Shown here: positions 21,808 through 32,180 of the stretch, piece after piece
Numbering within the stretch: the first letter of the stretch is position 1
Layout of the letters: every line of letters starts with the position of its first letter
Source: Xiphydria camelus
Lineage: Eukaryota; Arthropoda; Insecta; Hymenoptera; Xiphydriidae
Assembly (NCBI GenBank): GCA_963678675.1
Contig: OY783195.1
Location: forward strand, 15,170,143 to 15,234,142
Direction: 5' to 3'
DNA: 64,000 nucleotides
Notes under the pieces: model-generated
Seen by the model: the letters and a program-made list of their open reading frames with translations, nothing else
Database searches by the model: none
Told to the model about the DNA's origin: nothing
Made by a program: the position numbers and the translations under genes

Positions 21808-24681
21808 TCAAGTAGAGTTATCCGAGTTGAATAGCCACTGTTTGGTTCTTGCTTTAAAAGCGCCGGGTGTGGAGACTTCAATAATGTCCGGTGGTAAGGA
21901 GTTCCATAAGTATGGAGCAGATACCGCGAAGGACGACTTAAAGGCCTCAGTCCTATGCATGGGTATGGTGAGGGAGCGATGATGTCCAGTCCGACTTGAG
22001 GATCGATGTGAGCTGTATGATAGTAGTTCAGAAAGGAACAGTGGCCGATTTGTAGAGATAGTATTATAAGTAAGCGTGGCGAGGAACAATTTCCTTCGAG
22101 ACTCGATAGTAAGCCAACCAAGTTCACGGCGGTATTGACTAATGTGGGTATCGCGCGGTAATCCAAAAATATAGCGAATCCCTTTATTAACTAGTCGTTG
22201 GAGCTTGAGATTGAGAACAGTTCCAGCACCATTTAGAGCAACCGTACAGTAGTCTAAGTGAGGTAAGATTAAAGCGCTGACCAATATTTTCCGAAGGCTG
22301 AAGTTGGTGTAAGGTCGGAGTCGATGCAGTTGATAGTAGGATCGATTGATTTTTGCAGTGACAAAGCGGACATGTTCTTTAAAGTTGAGTTTGGAGTCGA
22401 TAATCAATCCTAGATTCCTCACCGAGTTGACGAGCGGGATATTAATACCATTGGATCCAAGTGGTGGAAGACTGCCGGAATTGATGGAGTTGATGTAACG
22501 CTCATTGCCGAGGATGATCGCTTTAGTCTTGCCAAGATTGAGTTTGAGAAGGTTGTTGTGAGCCCAGCGGTCAATACGGAGTATATCTTCGTTGAGTTTG
22601 GCTATACATGAGTTTAGTTCGTGAGGAGGACAATTCAGATAGATTTGCAGATCATCGGCGTATAGCAGGCGTTTAGCGTTTATGATGCTGCTCCCTATAT
22701 CGTTGATAAATAACGAGAATAAGAGCGGCCCCAGCACTGAACCTTGAGGGACTCCAGCATTAGTATGCTGCCAACTAGTGAGAGCGCTATCGGATGTTTT
22801 GATGGCTTGAGATCTGCCCTGGAGATAAGACATGAACCACTCAATAGTCCGCTGGGCAAAGCCCACTCGTTGGAGTTTGAGGGCCAGTATGCTGTGCGAT
22901 ACAGTATCGAAGGCCTTTGAAAAGTCGAACAGCACTAAAACAGTGATCTGACGACGTTCCATATTTTGCCTGATATCGTTTATAAGTTTTACAAGAGCTG
23001 ACTGAGTGCTGTGCCCTGACCGAAAACCACATTGGTATGGATCGAGGAGTGTGTTTTGGTTCAAGTAGGTGACTACTTGGTTGTAGATAACCTTTTCAAA
23101 TATCTTGCTAAGTGTGGGTAGTAGAGAGATAGGACGGTAGTCGTTCACGGTGGACGGCACAGGGATTTTATTGATAGGCATTATAACCGCTTTTTTCCAG
23201 GCGGAGGGGAAGCAACAGTCGCGAATTGATTTATTAAATATCGCCAGACAAACGACGGTGAGGATATGGCGTAGACTGCGTATTAGTTTGAGGTTTACCC
23301 CGTCTGCGCCCTGAGCATTGGAATGAGAGCAGTCTATAGCTTTTTCAATCTCGAGTTCGCAGACGGAAGTTAATTCCAGCGGCGGATTCTTTAGAGGTAC
23401 GGTTGGCAGGTCACGTATAGCGGTTTCTGAATTAGGTTCAGTTGTGATTGTCGATATTTTGGCAAAGGAAAGATTCAATGTTTCGGCCGGGACTGCAAGG
23501 GGAGGAGTGCTCGCTGACTTAATGAGCCCGAGTTTACGTAGTTCTTGCCATGTATCAGTCATGGAGAGACCCTGGAGGCGAGATTGGTAGTAGTTTATCC
23601 TGGCATCAGCTAGTTCAGTGAGCCATTGCTTGCGTTTTAGCCTGTATTCAACCAAATCCTTTTTCCTTCTGTTTCTTCTCCAGCGCCTGTAGACAGTTCG
23701 AGTGACTTTTTCGGCATTTTTCAGCTCGGGTGTCACCCTTTGAGCATGAGAGGTAGAGTTAACCCTAGTTTTAGTGATGGGCGCGACGCGATCGATTACA
23801 GGCAAAAATCGTTGGTAGAAGTTATCAAGTGCAGCATCTGTAGAGGGCGCCCGATCCACCACCAATGTCCAGTCGATGGAATTAAGTTCTTCTTCAGCCT
23901 CCTGAATGTGGTTTAGTTTACGAGTAGAGATGAACTTAGTCTCAGGAAGAAGTCGATGAGTCTCAATCGCAACGTGAATTAGATGATGACCTGCTCCCAA
24001 TGGCACATCAGATTTTCCGTATGACAAGACCTTATCGGATTCGTCAACAAGACAAAGATCTAGCCAAGTTGAAGAGGTTTCCGTGACGTGCGTAAAACCA
24101 TGATTGACCAGAGTAAGGGAGTTGTCTCGCAGCAGTGACCTGATATATTGTGCATCGAAGTTATTGGACAGCTGATCAGCGTTGAAATCCCCGAGGATTA
24201 TTTTGTGGCTGTAACCCTCCATAGCATCGGCGATAATGAGTCCAAGGTCTCGTGGGGAGGTGAATGGTGCATGGGGCGGACGGTAGACAACTGCTGCAAA
24301 CACAGATTCCATATGAGACCCGCTGACTTCACAGCATAGATACTCAGGAGTACCGGGTTTGCCTGTCCACGTCGCGTCAGACATGGAGATAACCTTGACC
24401 GACAGTGACTCATGGATGTAAAGTCCGACTCCACCTCCGTTAACATTTCTATCATTGCGTATGAAATTGAACCCAGAGATGGCTACGGTAGAGGACGGGA
24501 TTTTTCCAGCAAGCCAGGTTTCCGTGACAGCAATCAGCTGGTACTGGGGGTTGTTGTCGAGATGGTACTTCAGTATATCGAGATGCGAACGGAGAGAGTT
24601 GACGTTAAGGCAACAGGCTCGAAAACTGTCTTGGTTTTTGTCATTAGGATGATGCTGTGATGCGAGGACAGGCTTAGTAAG
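21808..24681 (-). CDS. LINE B ORF2: APE endonuclease and reverse transcriptase
   Basis: Open from directly after the ORF1 UGA (24684-24682) to 21808. The first ATG (24384) lies deep in the endonuclease, after AVTETWLAGK and NVNGGGVGLYIHES. Endonuclease: VYRPPHAPF, ILGDFNADQL. RT: NDYRPISLLPTLSKIFEKV, FDFSKAFDTVSHS, GVPQGSVLGPLLFSLFINDI, YADDLQIY. About 957 codons with no break. The same reading-frame layout as in LINE A, despite sequence divergence, suggests it is functional. Confidence 0.9.
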   Translation of the reverse strand, partial: LTKPVLASQHHPNDKNQDSFRACCLNVNSLRSHLDILKYHLDNNPQYQLIAVTETWLAGKIPSSTVAISGFNFIRNDRNVNGGGVGLYIHESLSVKVISMSDATWTGKPGTPEYLCCEVSGSHMESVFAAVVYRPPHAPFTSPRDLGLIIADAMEGYSHKIILGDFNADQLSNNFDAQYIRSLLRDNSLTLVNHGFTHVTETSSTWLDLCLVDESDKVLSYGKSDVPLGAGHHLIHVAIETHRLLPETKFISTRKLNHIQEAEEELNSIDWTLVVDRAPSTDAALDNFYQRFLPVIDRVAPITKTRVNSTSHAQRVTPELKNAEKVTRTVYRRWRRNRRKKDLVEYRLKRKQWLTELADARINYYQSRLQGLSMTDTWQELRKLGLIKSASTPPLAVPAETLNLSFAKISTITTEPNSETAIRDLPTVPLKNPPLELTSVCELEIEKAIDCSHSNAQGADGVNLKLIRSLRHILTVVCLAIFNKSIRDCCFPSAWKKAVIMPINKIPVPSTVNDYRPISLLPTLSKIFEKVIYNQVVTYLNQNTLLDPYQCGFRSGHSTQSALVKLINDIRQNMERRQITVLVLFDFSKAFDTVSHSILALKLQRVGFAQRTIEWFMSYLQGRSQAIKTSDSALTSWQHTNAGVPQGSVLGPLLFSLFINDIGSSIINAKRLLYADDLQIYLNCPPHELNSCIAKLNEDILRIDRWAHNNLLKLNLGKTKAIILGNERYINSINSGSLPPLGSNGINIPLVNSVRNLGLIIDSKLNFKEHVRFVTAKINRSYYQLHRLRPYTNFSLRKILVSALILPHLDYCTVALNGAGTVLNLKLQRLVNKGIRYIFGLPRDTHISQYRRELGWLTIESRRKLFLATLTYNTISTNRPLFLSELLSYSSHRSSSRTGHHRSLTIPMHRTEAFKSSFAVSAPYLWNSLPPDIIEVSTPGAFKARTKQWLFNSDNST

Positions 24682-25779
24682 TCAGATGGGCTGAGAGGAG
24701 TAGAGGCTGATTAATTTAGGCAAATCGTATTTTGATGAGATCGTGTGTATGAGTCCTCCGTCAGATTTTTTGGCTAGTATTGCTCCAGAAGTGCACCATA
24801 TATATTTAAACCCAGCCGCCTTAAGAGTGGTCTTAGCTTCAGCAAGTAAGCGATAAGTGTGTCCAGGCATCATCTCGTTGAGGTTTACTGTAGAATTCAC
24901 GGAGCGCATAGATGAGTTAAGGGTGACACCTTGACTAGTCATATATTCGTTAAGTTGGGAAAGTTTGAGTGCTCCAAATTTCCGTTTAGCAGTGATAATT
25001 CTTTTCACTAGAAGATTATCTTTGCAGACAACTGCAAATGGAATTCGTGACGGCACAGTAGCTTCCACTTGGTCTGGCGTGTTGGTTGCCTGGAGCATTT
25101 GAGGCTTGCAGAGTAGTCTGGTGCTCGTGATGTCGCCCTCAGTGGTTTGAAGCTTAAGTACACCCAGAATGGCATGAAAAAGTTGGGGGGCCGTCTCTTG
25201 TGAGACTGCGCTAGCAGGGATGCCTGAGACCACCAGCTCCTGATTGGTTGACTGACTGGCTAGAGTGCGCTGGGATGACAGCGTGTTGGAGTTGGCAGCA
25301 GCAGTGAGTTGCTCAGGAGTGGGGCTAACAGTAGAGGGTCTAGGGGTTAAAGCCATTGTAGTCGCCATGGCGTTCAAACGCGCTTCAAAACTTCCCAGGG
25401 CTTGTCTAAAGTCAGCACCTTCTTGCGTTAGCTTATTTGTCGTGGTTTCCAGTTGGTCAGTGGTTATCTTCAAAGCAGATACGTCGGTTACAACCGACTC
25501 TAAGACTGTACGCATAGCGGGGAGATCCTGTAGGACCTTAAATATCCGGTCTTGACCTTCGCTGAGTACGTCGAATCGCTCCATCATGGCATTATGAGTA
25601 GCAGAAGTCCGAGTTTCGCGAGTATCTTTCTTGACCGCATTGGCTTTATCCGATTTCGAGGCCTCCTCAGACTCATAGCTGGGCTTAGTACGATTACGAC
25701 TTGAATCGGATGAAGGTTGTGAGGACCCAGGGTTAGTGGGGGAATTGAGACGGAGAGGTCTACGTGTTCGGTCCGCCAT
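24682..25779 (-). CDS. LINE B ORF1, FP-like nucleic-acid chaperone
   Basis: 365 residues: basic/Ser-rich N-terminus, coiled coil (DVSALKITTDQLETTTNKLT), ELVVSGIPASAVSQE and a C-terminal FP-like domain (NLNEMMPGHTYRLLAEAKTT, LIHTISSKYDLPKL). It has the same domain order as LINE A ORF1. It ends with UGA followed by CUU, in frame with ORF2. Confidence 0.8.
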   Translation of the reverse strand: MADRTRRPLRLNSPTNPGSSQPSSDSSRNRTKPSYESEEASKSDKANAVKKDTRETRTSATHNAMMERFDVLSEGQDRIFKVLQDLPAMRTVLESVVTDVSALKITTDQLETTTNKLTQEGADFRQALGSFEARLNAMATTMALTPRPSTVSPTPEQLTAAANSNTLSSQRTLASQSTNQELVVSGIPASAVSQETAPQLFHAILGVLKLQTTEGDITSTRLLCKPQMLQATNTPDQVEATVPSRIPFAVVCKDNLLVKRIITAKRKFGALKLSQLNEYMTSQGVTLNSSMRSVNSTVNLNEMMPGHTYRLLAEAKTTLKAAGFKYIWCTSGAILAKKSDGGLIHTISSKYDLPKLISLYSSQPI

Positions 25780-26200
25780 AGTTTAATTGACAATGTAAGA
25801 GCGTTTATAGGGAGTGGTAACTTTGAAGTCGAGACGAGTGAGAGATAGGGAGAAAGTCGAGGAGAAAGTACTAGTTCCAAGCGAGTAACCCAGGCGGCGG
25901 TACTGGGTAATTCCACTAGTGGATAAGGGAGAAGGTCGAGGAGAAAGTTAGCGGAGAAGCGGGCATGCGCGGTCACTCAGAGAGATGGCAGATAGTCTAA
26001 CCTCCAAGCAGGAGACGCCAGTGATAATCCTGCTAGGCGCTTAGCTATGGGCTTCCACAGGAAAGAAAATCACACTAGAGAGAAGCCCGCGAGAAATAGC
26101 GTGTGGAGGTAGGTAGCAGAAAGCGACTGTGTGCGAAATAATGCAGAGAAGTTAGAGAAGTATGGAGACACAGAGACACACCACGCTGTACTCACGCGGC

Positions 26201-26202
<2 letters not shown>

Positions 26203-26263
<61 letters not shown>
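26203..26263. repeat. (GA)n microsatellite at LINE B 5' junction
   Basis: About 30 GA units lie between the LINE B leader and Gypsy RT sequence. Removing 16364-26263 would rejoin the Gypsy pol gene. Confidence 0.9.
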
Positions 26264-26271
<8 letters not shown>

Positions 26272-27962
26272 AAGTTTTATGCCCTCGCGCGAGATGAGGT
26301 GCCCCAGATAAGCGAGTTCTGGTCGTAAAAACTCGCATTTATCGAGTTGAAGCTTTAGTCCTGTCGTTCGGAGTCGTTCAAAAAGGGTCTTGAGTTTTTC
26401 GTTGTGTTCCTTAAAGGTTTTTCCGAATACGATCACATCGTCCAGGTATACGAAGCAGGTCGTACCTATTAGGCCGGTCAGTGCGCTATTCATCATTCGT
26501 TGGAAGGTGGAGGGAGCGTTCCTTAGTCCGAAAGGCATGCGCTTGTACTCGTATGCCCCTCGTTAGTGCTGAAAGCTGTTTTATGGGCATGCTCGGGTTT
26601 CATGGGGATCTGGTGAAAGCCGGACGCTAAGTCAAATGCAGAGAAGTATTGCGCGTTGCCTAGCTGGTCCAATATGTCTTCGATGTTTGGGAGCGGGTAT
26701 GCGTCTTGGGTCGTTTTCTCGTTTAGTTTCCTAAAATCGATAACTATCCGCCACTTTTTCTTCCCGCTTGCGTCTGTCTTTTTGGGTACCACCCATAAAG
26801 GGGAATTGTAAGGTGACACGCTGTGAGCAATTATACCCTTTTCAAGCATTTCACTGATTTGCTTGGTGATTTCCTCTTTATGTGCCGGGGGGTAGCGATA
26901 TTGTTTGACGTGAATGGGCGTAGCGTCCGTCGTTTCTATTTCGTGTTCCGTTAGTTTGGTTTCAGGTAGTGAATCGCCTGGTAGGGCGAAGATTTCCGGG
27001 TATTGTTGCGTTATTTCCCAAATTGTTTCTGCCTCGTGTTTCTCGAGGTGATCGAGTCTAACGTTGGTTCTGAGCAAGCTAGTTCGCGCGGAAATTTTCC
27101 TTTGATTTTTGTCGAAGCTTTTTACATCCAATTTCTGTGAAACGGGGAATTTTATTGTCTCTGTAAGAATATCGGTTGTCTGTCCATTGCAATAGCTAAT
27201 TCGGGTCTTGTTGTCTTTTACCTTAACCAGAGCGTATGTGTTTTTTGCCAATCTGATGGCTGCTTCGCCATCCGGTGCGCGGATTGGAATTTCGATGTTC
27301 CTTAGGGTTCGGGCAGGAACTACGTTAGGTGGTATGACTTCTCGTTCCTTTTTGTTAGGTTGGATCAGGAGCGTTTGTGGCTGTTCCTTGTCTCGAACAA
27401 TTTTGTAGGTTTTATTGAGAATCTGTACCCTGTTCTCGGGGATGTTAATGACGACGGCGGAGTTTTCGAAGAAGTCCATTCCGAGGATTCCATCTTGCTG
27501 AAAGGGGAAATCTTCTCGTACTACGTGGATCTTTATTTCTTTATTCATCCAGTGTAGCTTTGCGACCGATTCTGTGGATTCGGGTTGCTTGGAGACTCCC
27601 TGGATGAATGATTCTGAGTTCTTTTTTCTTAGGTATCCTGATTTGAGAAGATTGGTTTTAATTAGGGAGCATTCGGCACCGGAGTCTAGGAGGAATGTTC
27701 CGGGCCTGGTCATCTCGTCGAATTGTAGTCTAATCAGTAGTCGCTTTCCGGTTGCTCCTCTTTTTCCGAGTTTTCCGACTCTGTATGTTCGGTGTAATCT
27801 TCTTCGTCTGAGGTGCTGGATTCGCTGTCCTCCGGGTTCTCTTCCGTCTGGTTCATTCGGTGTGGTGGATCCTTGCCTCTGAGACTGTCCTTTCGAAAAT
27901 TTCCGTCCAGCTTTACGCGGCAGTCCCTCTTGATATGTCCGAGTTTTTTGCATCGGCGGCAC
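26264..27962 (-). pseudogene. pol: Gypsy pol 5' part: protease and reverse transcriptase
   Basis: The minus-strand frame 27962-26523 carries the aspartic protease (FLLDSGAECSLIK) and the first half of RT (YNSPLWVVPKK, WRIVIDFRKLNEKT, YPLPNIEDIL, YFSAFDLASGFHQI). A frameshift near 26545 moves RT into the frame that starts MPFGLRNAPSTFQRMM and contains the catalytic CFVYLDDVIVF. The sequence stops at the GA repeat at 26263, where the LINE nest begins. Confidence 0.88.
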
Positions 27963-28992
27963 TCTATTTTGCTTCTCGGGTTCAAAGATGTATCCTTGTA
28001 TTTCTAGTAGGGTTTTCCTGGATCTTCTTTGGTGAATTTCGATTGGAGCGTCTTATAGCTTGTGATTTTTGGAGCTTATCGACCGTTTCCTTGTAGATTT
28101 CTGCCGATGTAGCGAGTTCTATTGCTTCCTTAACAGTCGCGGGGCGAGCCATTTTAACTTCTTCATGGATGTCCTTGCACGTTAGCGCTCGGATGTAGGA
28201 GAACACGGTAGCTTCCTGCTCCATTTCGAGTGCGAATTGTTTTTTTAAGCGACTCATCTTTGGTTTGGAGTTGACAGCTTGGATGATTTTGCTATGAAGT
28301 TTCATAAACCGTGACCCAAGGTGGGCCGCTGTTTCGTTGGGTTTCTGTATCATATTCGCGCGCTGCATTTGGTAGGTTTCTATCGGTATTTCGCGACCGA
28401 ATAGCGTTCAAAGGATGTATACGAGATTTTCCATATCTTCCGGGCGAAATGATTCCAGCATGACTGCGGCGTCCCCGGTTATTTTGCGTTTAATAATCGC
28501 GTTCTTGTACCGGTTCCAGTCGCGTGGGTCAATGTACGCGACCATTTCTAGTATATCGTCTATAAACGTTTCGATGGACATATTTTTCCCGTCGTATTCA
28601 CGGAGCTCCTCTAAGGCGGTTTTGACCGTAATCGTTTTATGAGGGGTCTCGGGGATTAGCGTCAAGGGTCCATTATTTCCGGTGTTAGGGATATTTACTG
28701 CGTCGTCCTCGTCGTCCGTTAGGTAGTCTTCTTCTTCTTGATTTATGGCTTCGGATTTGGGTTGTTCCCCTCTTAGACTTAGTTTACTAAAGGCCCTTCG
28801 TATTGTTGATTTAATTACGTGGGGATGCTCTGCTTTTGTCTGGGTGTTACTCATAGTCTGCATTTGTGTCGTTAACTGTTGGACCTGTTCTTGAAGGGTG
28901 CGACTGTGTCTAAGGAGTTCTTCGTACTCTTCTCGGGGAACGGAGTTCAATGATTGCCCTGGCGTACGGGACGGTGATGTCGCGCGGGACAT
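27734..28992 (-). pseudogene. gag: Gypsy gag with CCHC knuckle, frameshifted
   Basis: Three frames follow one another: 28992-28408 (coiled-coil N-terminus), 28368-27982 (capsid-like, with retention of MARPATVKEAIELA) and 27985-27734, which has a zinc knuckle CRRCKKLGHIKRDC and an acidic tail. Single frame changes near 28405 and 27985 break the gene. Confidence 0.75.
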
Positions 28993-29489
28993 TGCGGTTC
29001 CGTAGTATGTTTCGTCCGATGTACGCGACGATAGTGAATTTACGGATTGCGAGTCTCCTGTCTCCGCGTTGGATCGTGTGCGAGGTGAATAGTATATTTG
29101 GTACTCACCTCGGTTTCTTGGCGTTTCCTCCTGGAAGTCCGTGCTGGCAAGCTTTCACTCGTACCGTTTCTGGCTCTGGGAAGTCACTGTTGATTCCTCG
29201 GGCGCTAGGAGATACCGGTGGTGATGCTGCCGATTGGGAATTCTTCACGATGAGGCCGGTCCTTCGGTGACGCCTGATTCCGTTTGAATCGTACCAGGAA
29301 TGATTCCCGGTATATTGGTCGTCTTCAGGGTGTGCTGATATCAGCTGTTTACCCAACCGCGGTCCTCAGGGCGTGGAAAGTTCGTACACAATCAAGGGCC
29401 GTTGATACTACTATGAGTCCTTGGCCTTACACTTTTATGTACAGTTGATTGCGTCAATGGGGATTGATATCCCACCGCTGCCACCAAAA
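28993..29489 (-). other. Gypsy 5' leader and primer-binding site
   Basis: Untranslated leader between gag and the 5' LTR. Next to the LTR the minus strand reads TGGTGGCAGCGGTGGGATA, complementary to a tRNA 3' end (...CCGCTGCCACCA), the expected primer-binding site. The second Gypsy element at 56228-56255 has nearly the same site. Confidence 0.65.
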
Positions 29490-29877
29490 TGTCGTGCCGT
29501 AACGAGGCGGTCGCGACTTTCGTATAAATCGACCGCTTCCCTTATGACGAAATCGCGTCGCTGAGTTGTGAGAACGATACTCTTGTAATGAATTCGTATC
29601 GCGGAGCCGCGAGAGCGAGACTCTAAGGTCACAAGTATATAATCGAATCGCAGGGAAGGTACTCGTCGACGAAGTAACTGAACGTACTTATAAAATGAAT
29701 AGTAACGTTTATTCAAAACCCGAGGTAACGTGGATACAATCGTGGCTCACAGGAGACTAGCTCCAGGCGTTCGCCGGTCCTTTCTTAAGGACTCGGCGCG
29801 GACCAGGTGGGGGAACCAGGACCAAAGAGGCTGGGTCGTCGGCATCTTTGAGGTAAATCGCTTTGTGAGGTGCGACA
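29490..29877 (-). repeat. Gypsy element 5' LTR (right)
   Basis: 388 bp direct copy of 11659-12042. The CAAG duplication follows at 29878. Confidence 0.93.
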
Positions 29878-29881
29878 CAAG

Positions 29882-30018
29882 TACCGACCAAGAGCCTCCC
29901 CGAAGATAACTTCAAACTGGCCCGTACAGAGTGGGACATACCGTATGTATCATGCCAAATTAAACAAGCAGATATACCGACACTGCCGAAACTTTACCGA
30001 TGGTCAAGAATTTTATAG
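29882..30018. repeat. Flank repeated inverted at 46213-46300
   Basis: Sequence from about 29940 to 30018 reappears inverted at 46213-46295. In both places it runs up to a TA followed by an element end: CCCCGATAGC here, a palindromic MITE there. Confidence 0.7.
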
Positions 30019-30019
30019 T

Positions 30020-30157
30020 TACCCCGATAGCCAGGTGGCTTCACAGTGGTGGCACTGTGGGACCACGCGGTGACTTTGAGAAACATCACAGTGATGTCTT
30101 GGTGCGTGCCCACTGGGGTACCACTGTGGCATCACGCAGTGTACAAAGTGGATAAAG
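30020..30157. repeat. CACNGTG-array element (partial)
   Basis: Starts TACCCCGATAGC and continues with CACAGTG, CACTGTG, CACGCGGTG and similar words. It is cut on the right by the Tnp2 transposon at 30161. Confidence 0.6.
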
Positions 30158-30160
30158 TAG

Positions 30161-30473
30161 CCCCTGCTTAAAATTTCGGATCACTTCCGGATTAGTTTCG
30201 GATAAATTAATCCGAAGTGATCCGGAATTTAGACGGAATCTTTCCGAAGTTTGTCCGATTTCATCCAATTTCTGTCCGGAAACACAATCTGATCTGAAAT
30301 AAATCCGCAATTGTCTGGAATTTATACGAAATAAAGAATCAGAAATTATTTTCATCTACAGATAAATCTGGAATTCATCCGTTTCTGTCCGAAATTTGTA
30401 TGAGCATAAACTTCAACCCGAAAATAGTCCGCTTCAGTCTGGAACTTAAACGAGTTAAAAAATCAGTTCAATG
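30161..30473. repeat. Left TIR and subterminal TCCGGA-type array
   Basis: The TIR of about 20 bases is followed by many copies of TCCGGA, TCCGAA, CCGGAATTT and their complements at roughly 10-30 base spacing. Such arrays in CACTA elements are binding sites for an element-encoded protein. Confidence 0.8.
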
Positions 30474-30475
30474 TA

Positions 30476-31007
30476 CCGTATGTCCGCGATCATTTGAACC
30501 ATAGGAAAATTGCGAGTTTTGCATGAGCACCCCTTTGGGTCTCCTCGTCCAATAGAATCACCGGAGAAGCGTGAATGCGCATGCGTAGTCATCCGCGAGT
30601 GTGGCGTCGTCAGCAAGTTCAGATCGATTATTTCGATAACCAATCTGAACTTGCTGACGACGCCACACTCGCGGATGACTACGCATGCGCATTCACGCTT
30701 CTCCGGTGATTCTATTGGACAAGGAGACCCAAAGGGGTGCTCATGCAAAACTCGCAATTTTCCTATGGTTCAAATGATCGCGGACATACACCCGTGCTCA
30801 CGGAATCTGTCGCTGGTGACTTTTTTTAAACCTTATTTTTAAACGTACTAACCAGTGAACAATTAATTCTCATGCCCTCATTAGCTACGGTGACGTCTAC
30901 TCTCGTTAATGAAAGCACGAGGATTGATTAATCATTGGTTAGTACGTTTAAAAATAACATTTAAAAAAAGTCACCAGCGACAGATTCCGTGAGCCCGGGT
31001 GTACGGT
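30476..31007. mobile_element. Foldback element CCGTATGTCCGCG, containing a MITE
   Basis: Arms 30476-30625 and 30640-30786 are reverse complements, ends CCGTATGTCCGCG, flanked by TA at 30474 and 31008. MITE copy 2 is inserted at a TA within its right TIR, so the last bases (CGG) lie beyond the MITE. A partial second copy is at 58404. Confidence 0.85.
30789..31002. mobile_element. CACCCGTGCTCACG MITE, copy 2
   Basis: 214 bp, TA duplicated on both sides (30787 and 31003), loop in the same orientation as copy 1. It sits inside the right TIR of the foldback at 30476, third level of nesting within the Tnp2 transposon. Confidence 0.92.
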
Positions 31008-31012
31008 ATTTG

Positions 31013-31857
31013 TAAAGTGGAATCTGGAATTTATCCGTTTTTGTCCGAATTTTGTCTGAGAATTATCTTGAATCCGGAATCTGTCCGACTCCGTCTGGAA
31101 CTTATACGATTTAGAAAATCTGTTGAATTTATTTGTAAAGTGGAATCTGGAATTTATCCGTTTTTGTCCAGATTTTGTCTGAGAATTATTTAGAATCCGG
31201 AATCAGTCCGACTCCGTCTGGAACTTATACGATTTAGAAAATCTGTTGAATTTATTTGTAAAGTGGAATCTGGAATTTATCCATTTTTGTCCAGATTTTG
31301 TCTGAGAATTATTTAGAATCCGGAATCAGTCCGACTCCGTCTGGAACTTATACGATTTAGAAAATCTGTTGAATTTATTTGTAAAGTGGAATCTGGAATT
31401 TATCCGTTTTTGTCCAGATTTTGTCTGAGAATTATTTAGAATCCGGAATCAGTCCGACTCCGTCTGGAACTTATACGATTTAGAAAATCTGTTGAATTTA
31501 TTTGTAAAGTGGAATCTGGAATTTATCCGTTTTTGTCCAGATTTTGTCTGAGAATTATTTAGAATCCGGAATCAGTCCGACTCCGTCTGGAACTTATACG
31601 ATTTAGAAAATCTGTTGAATTTATTTGTAAAGTGGAATCTGGAATTTATCCGTTTTTGTCCAGATTTTGTCTGAGAATTATTTAGAATCCGGAATCAGTC
31701 CGACTCCGTCTGGAACTTATACGATTTAAAAAAATTGTTGAATTTATTTGTAAAGTAGAATCTGGAATTTATCCGTTTTTGTCTGGATTTTGTCTGAGAA
31801 TTATCTTGAATCCGGAATCTGTCCGATTCAGTCCGGAACTTATACGAATTAAAAAAT
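31013..31857. repeat. Seven 123-bp tandem units in the left subterminal region
   Basis: Units starting GTAAAGTGGAATCTGGAATT occur at 31013, 31135, 31259, 31381, 31504, 31627 and 31750. Each contains several array words (TCCGGAATCAGTCCGA, TATCCGTTTTTGTCC). The middle units are nearly identical, so amplification is recent. Confidence 0.92.
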
Positions 31858-32180
31858 ATAAGGAGGGAGAAGTACGCACGAAGCGGGAATAACGATAACA
31901 AGAGTTTATTCACGATACGAGAGTACAAGTGGTGTGTGTGTGGGTATGGGTGATCGGAAGAAGCCCGGTCACGGAGAAGCGTCGGAGGTACTAGCAGCAG
32001 TCAGGCCGCTCGGAGGTGGTGCGAGGGCACCGGTCCCAGGGAATGGCCGCGTCAAGTCGTGCCTGGAGCGGCTCGCGTCCCAAGCGTCGTCGTTGGTCCT
32101 CGAGGTGGGATGGCTCGTCCTCGTAGTAGGTCGCCGAATAGGCAAAGCGACGTGAAAGCGTCGGCGGTGCGACTAAGAGG

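Larger units (their letters stand above)
21476..26202 (-). mobile_element. Non-LTR retrotransposon LINE B
   Basis: Same plan and strand as LINE A but clearly diverged. The 3' tail is ATC repeats (GAT on the plus strand, 21476-21499). The 3' UTR just inside the tail (TTTATTATTCAAAGTAGAAC) resembles that of LINE A (TTTATTGTTCAAATAGAAC). The 5' leader runs to the GA block at 26203. Confidence 0.88.
11659..29877 (-). mobile_element. Ty3/Gypsy errantivirus-type LTR retrotransposon with env, broken by nested elements
   Basis: It is bounded by direct LTRs with TGTCG...CGACA ends and a 4-bp CAAG duplication. On the minus strand the order is 5' LTR, primer-binding site, gag, protease, RT, RNase H, integrase, env, 3' LTR. 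About 9.9 kb of LINE and microsatellite DNA (16364-26263) sits between RT and RNase H, and a 213-bp MITE sits in env. Subtracting these leaves about 8.1 kb, a normal Gypsy size. Frame breaks in gag, pol and env show a dead copy. An env gene makes this an endogenous retrovirus-like element of insects. Confidence 0.93.

Noticed and set aside
30455..30842. Frames of 100-110 codons in the foldback
   Set aside because: Both strands of the palindrome give the same residues; no domain.
31013..31857. CRISPR-like array
   Set aside because: Units are contiguous 123-bp tandem copies without unique spacers, in a eukaryotic transposon end.
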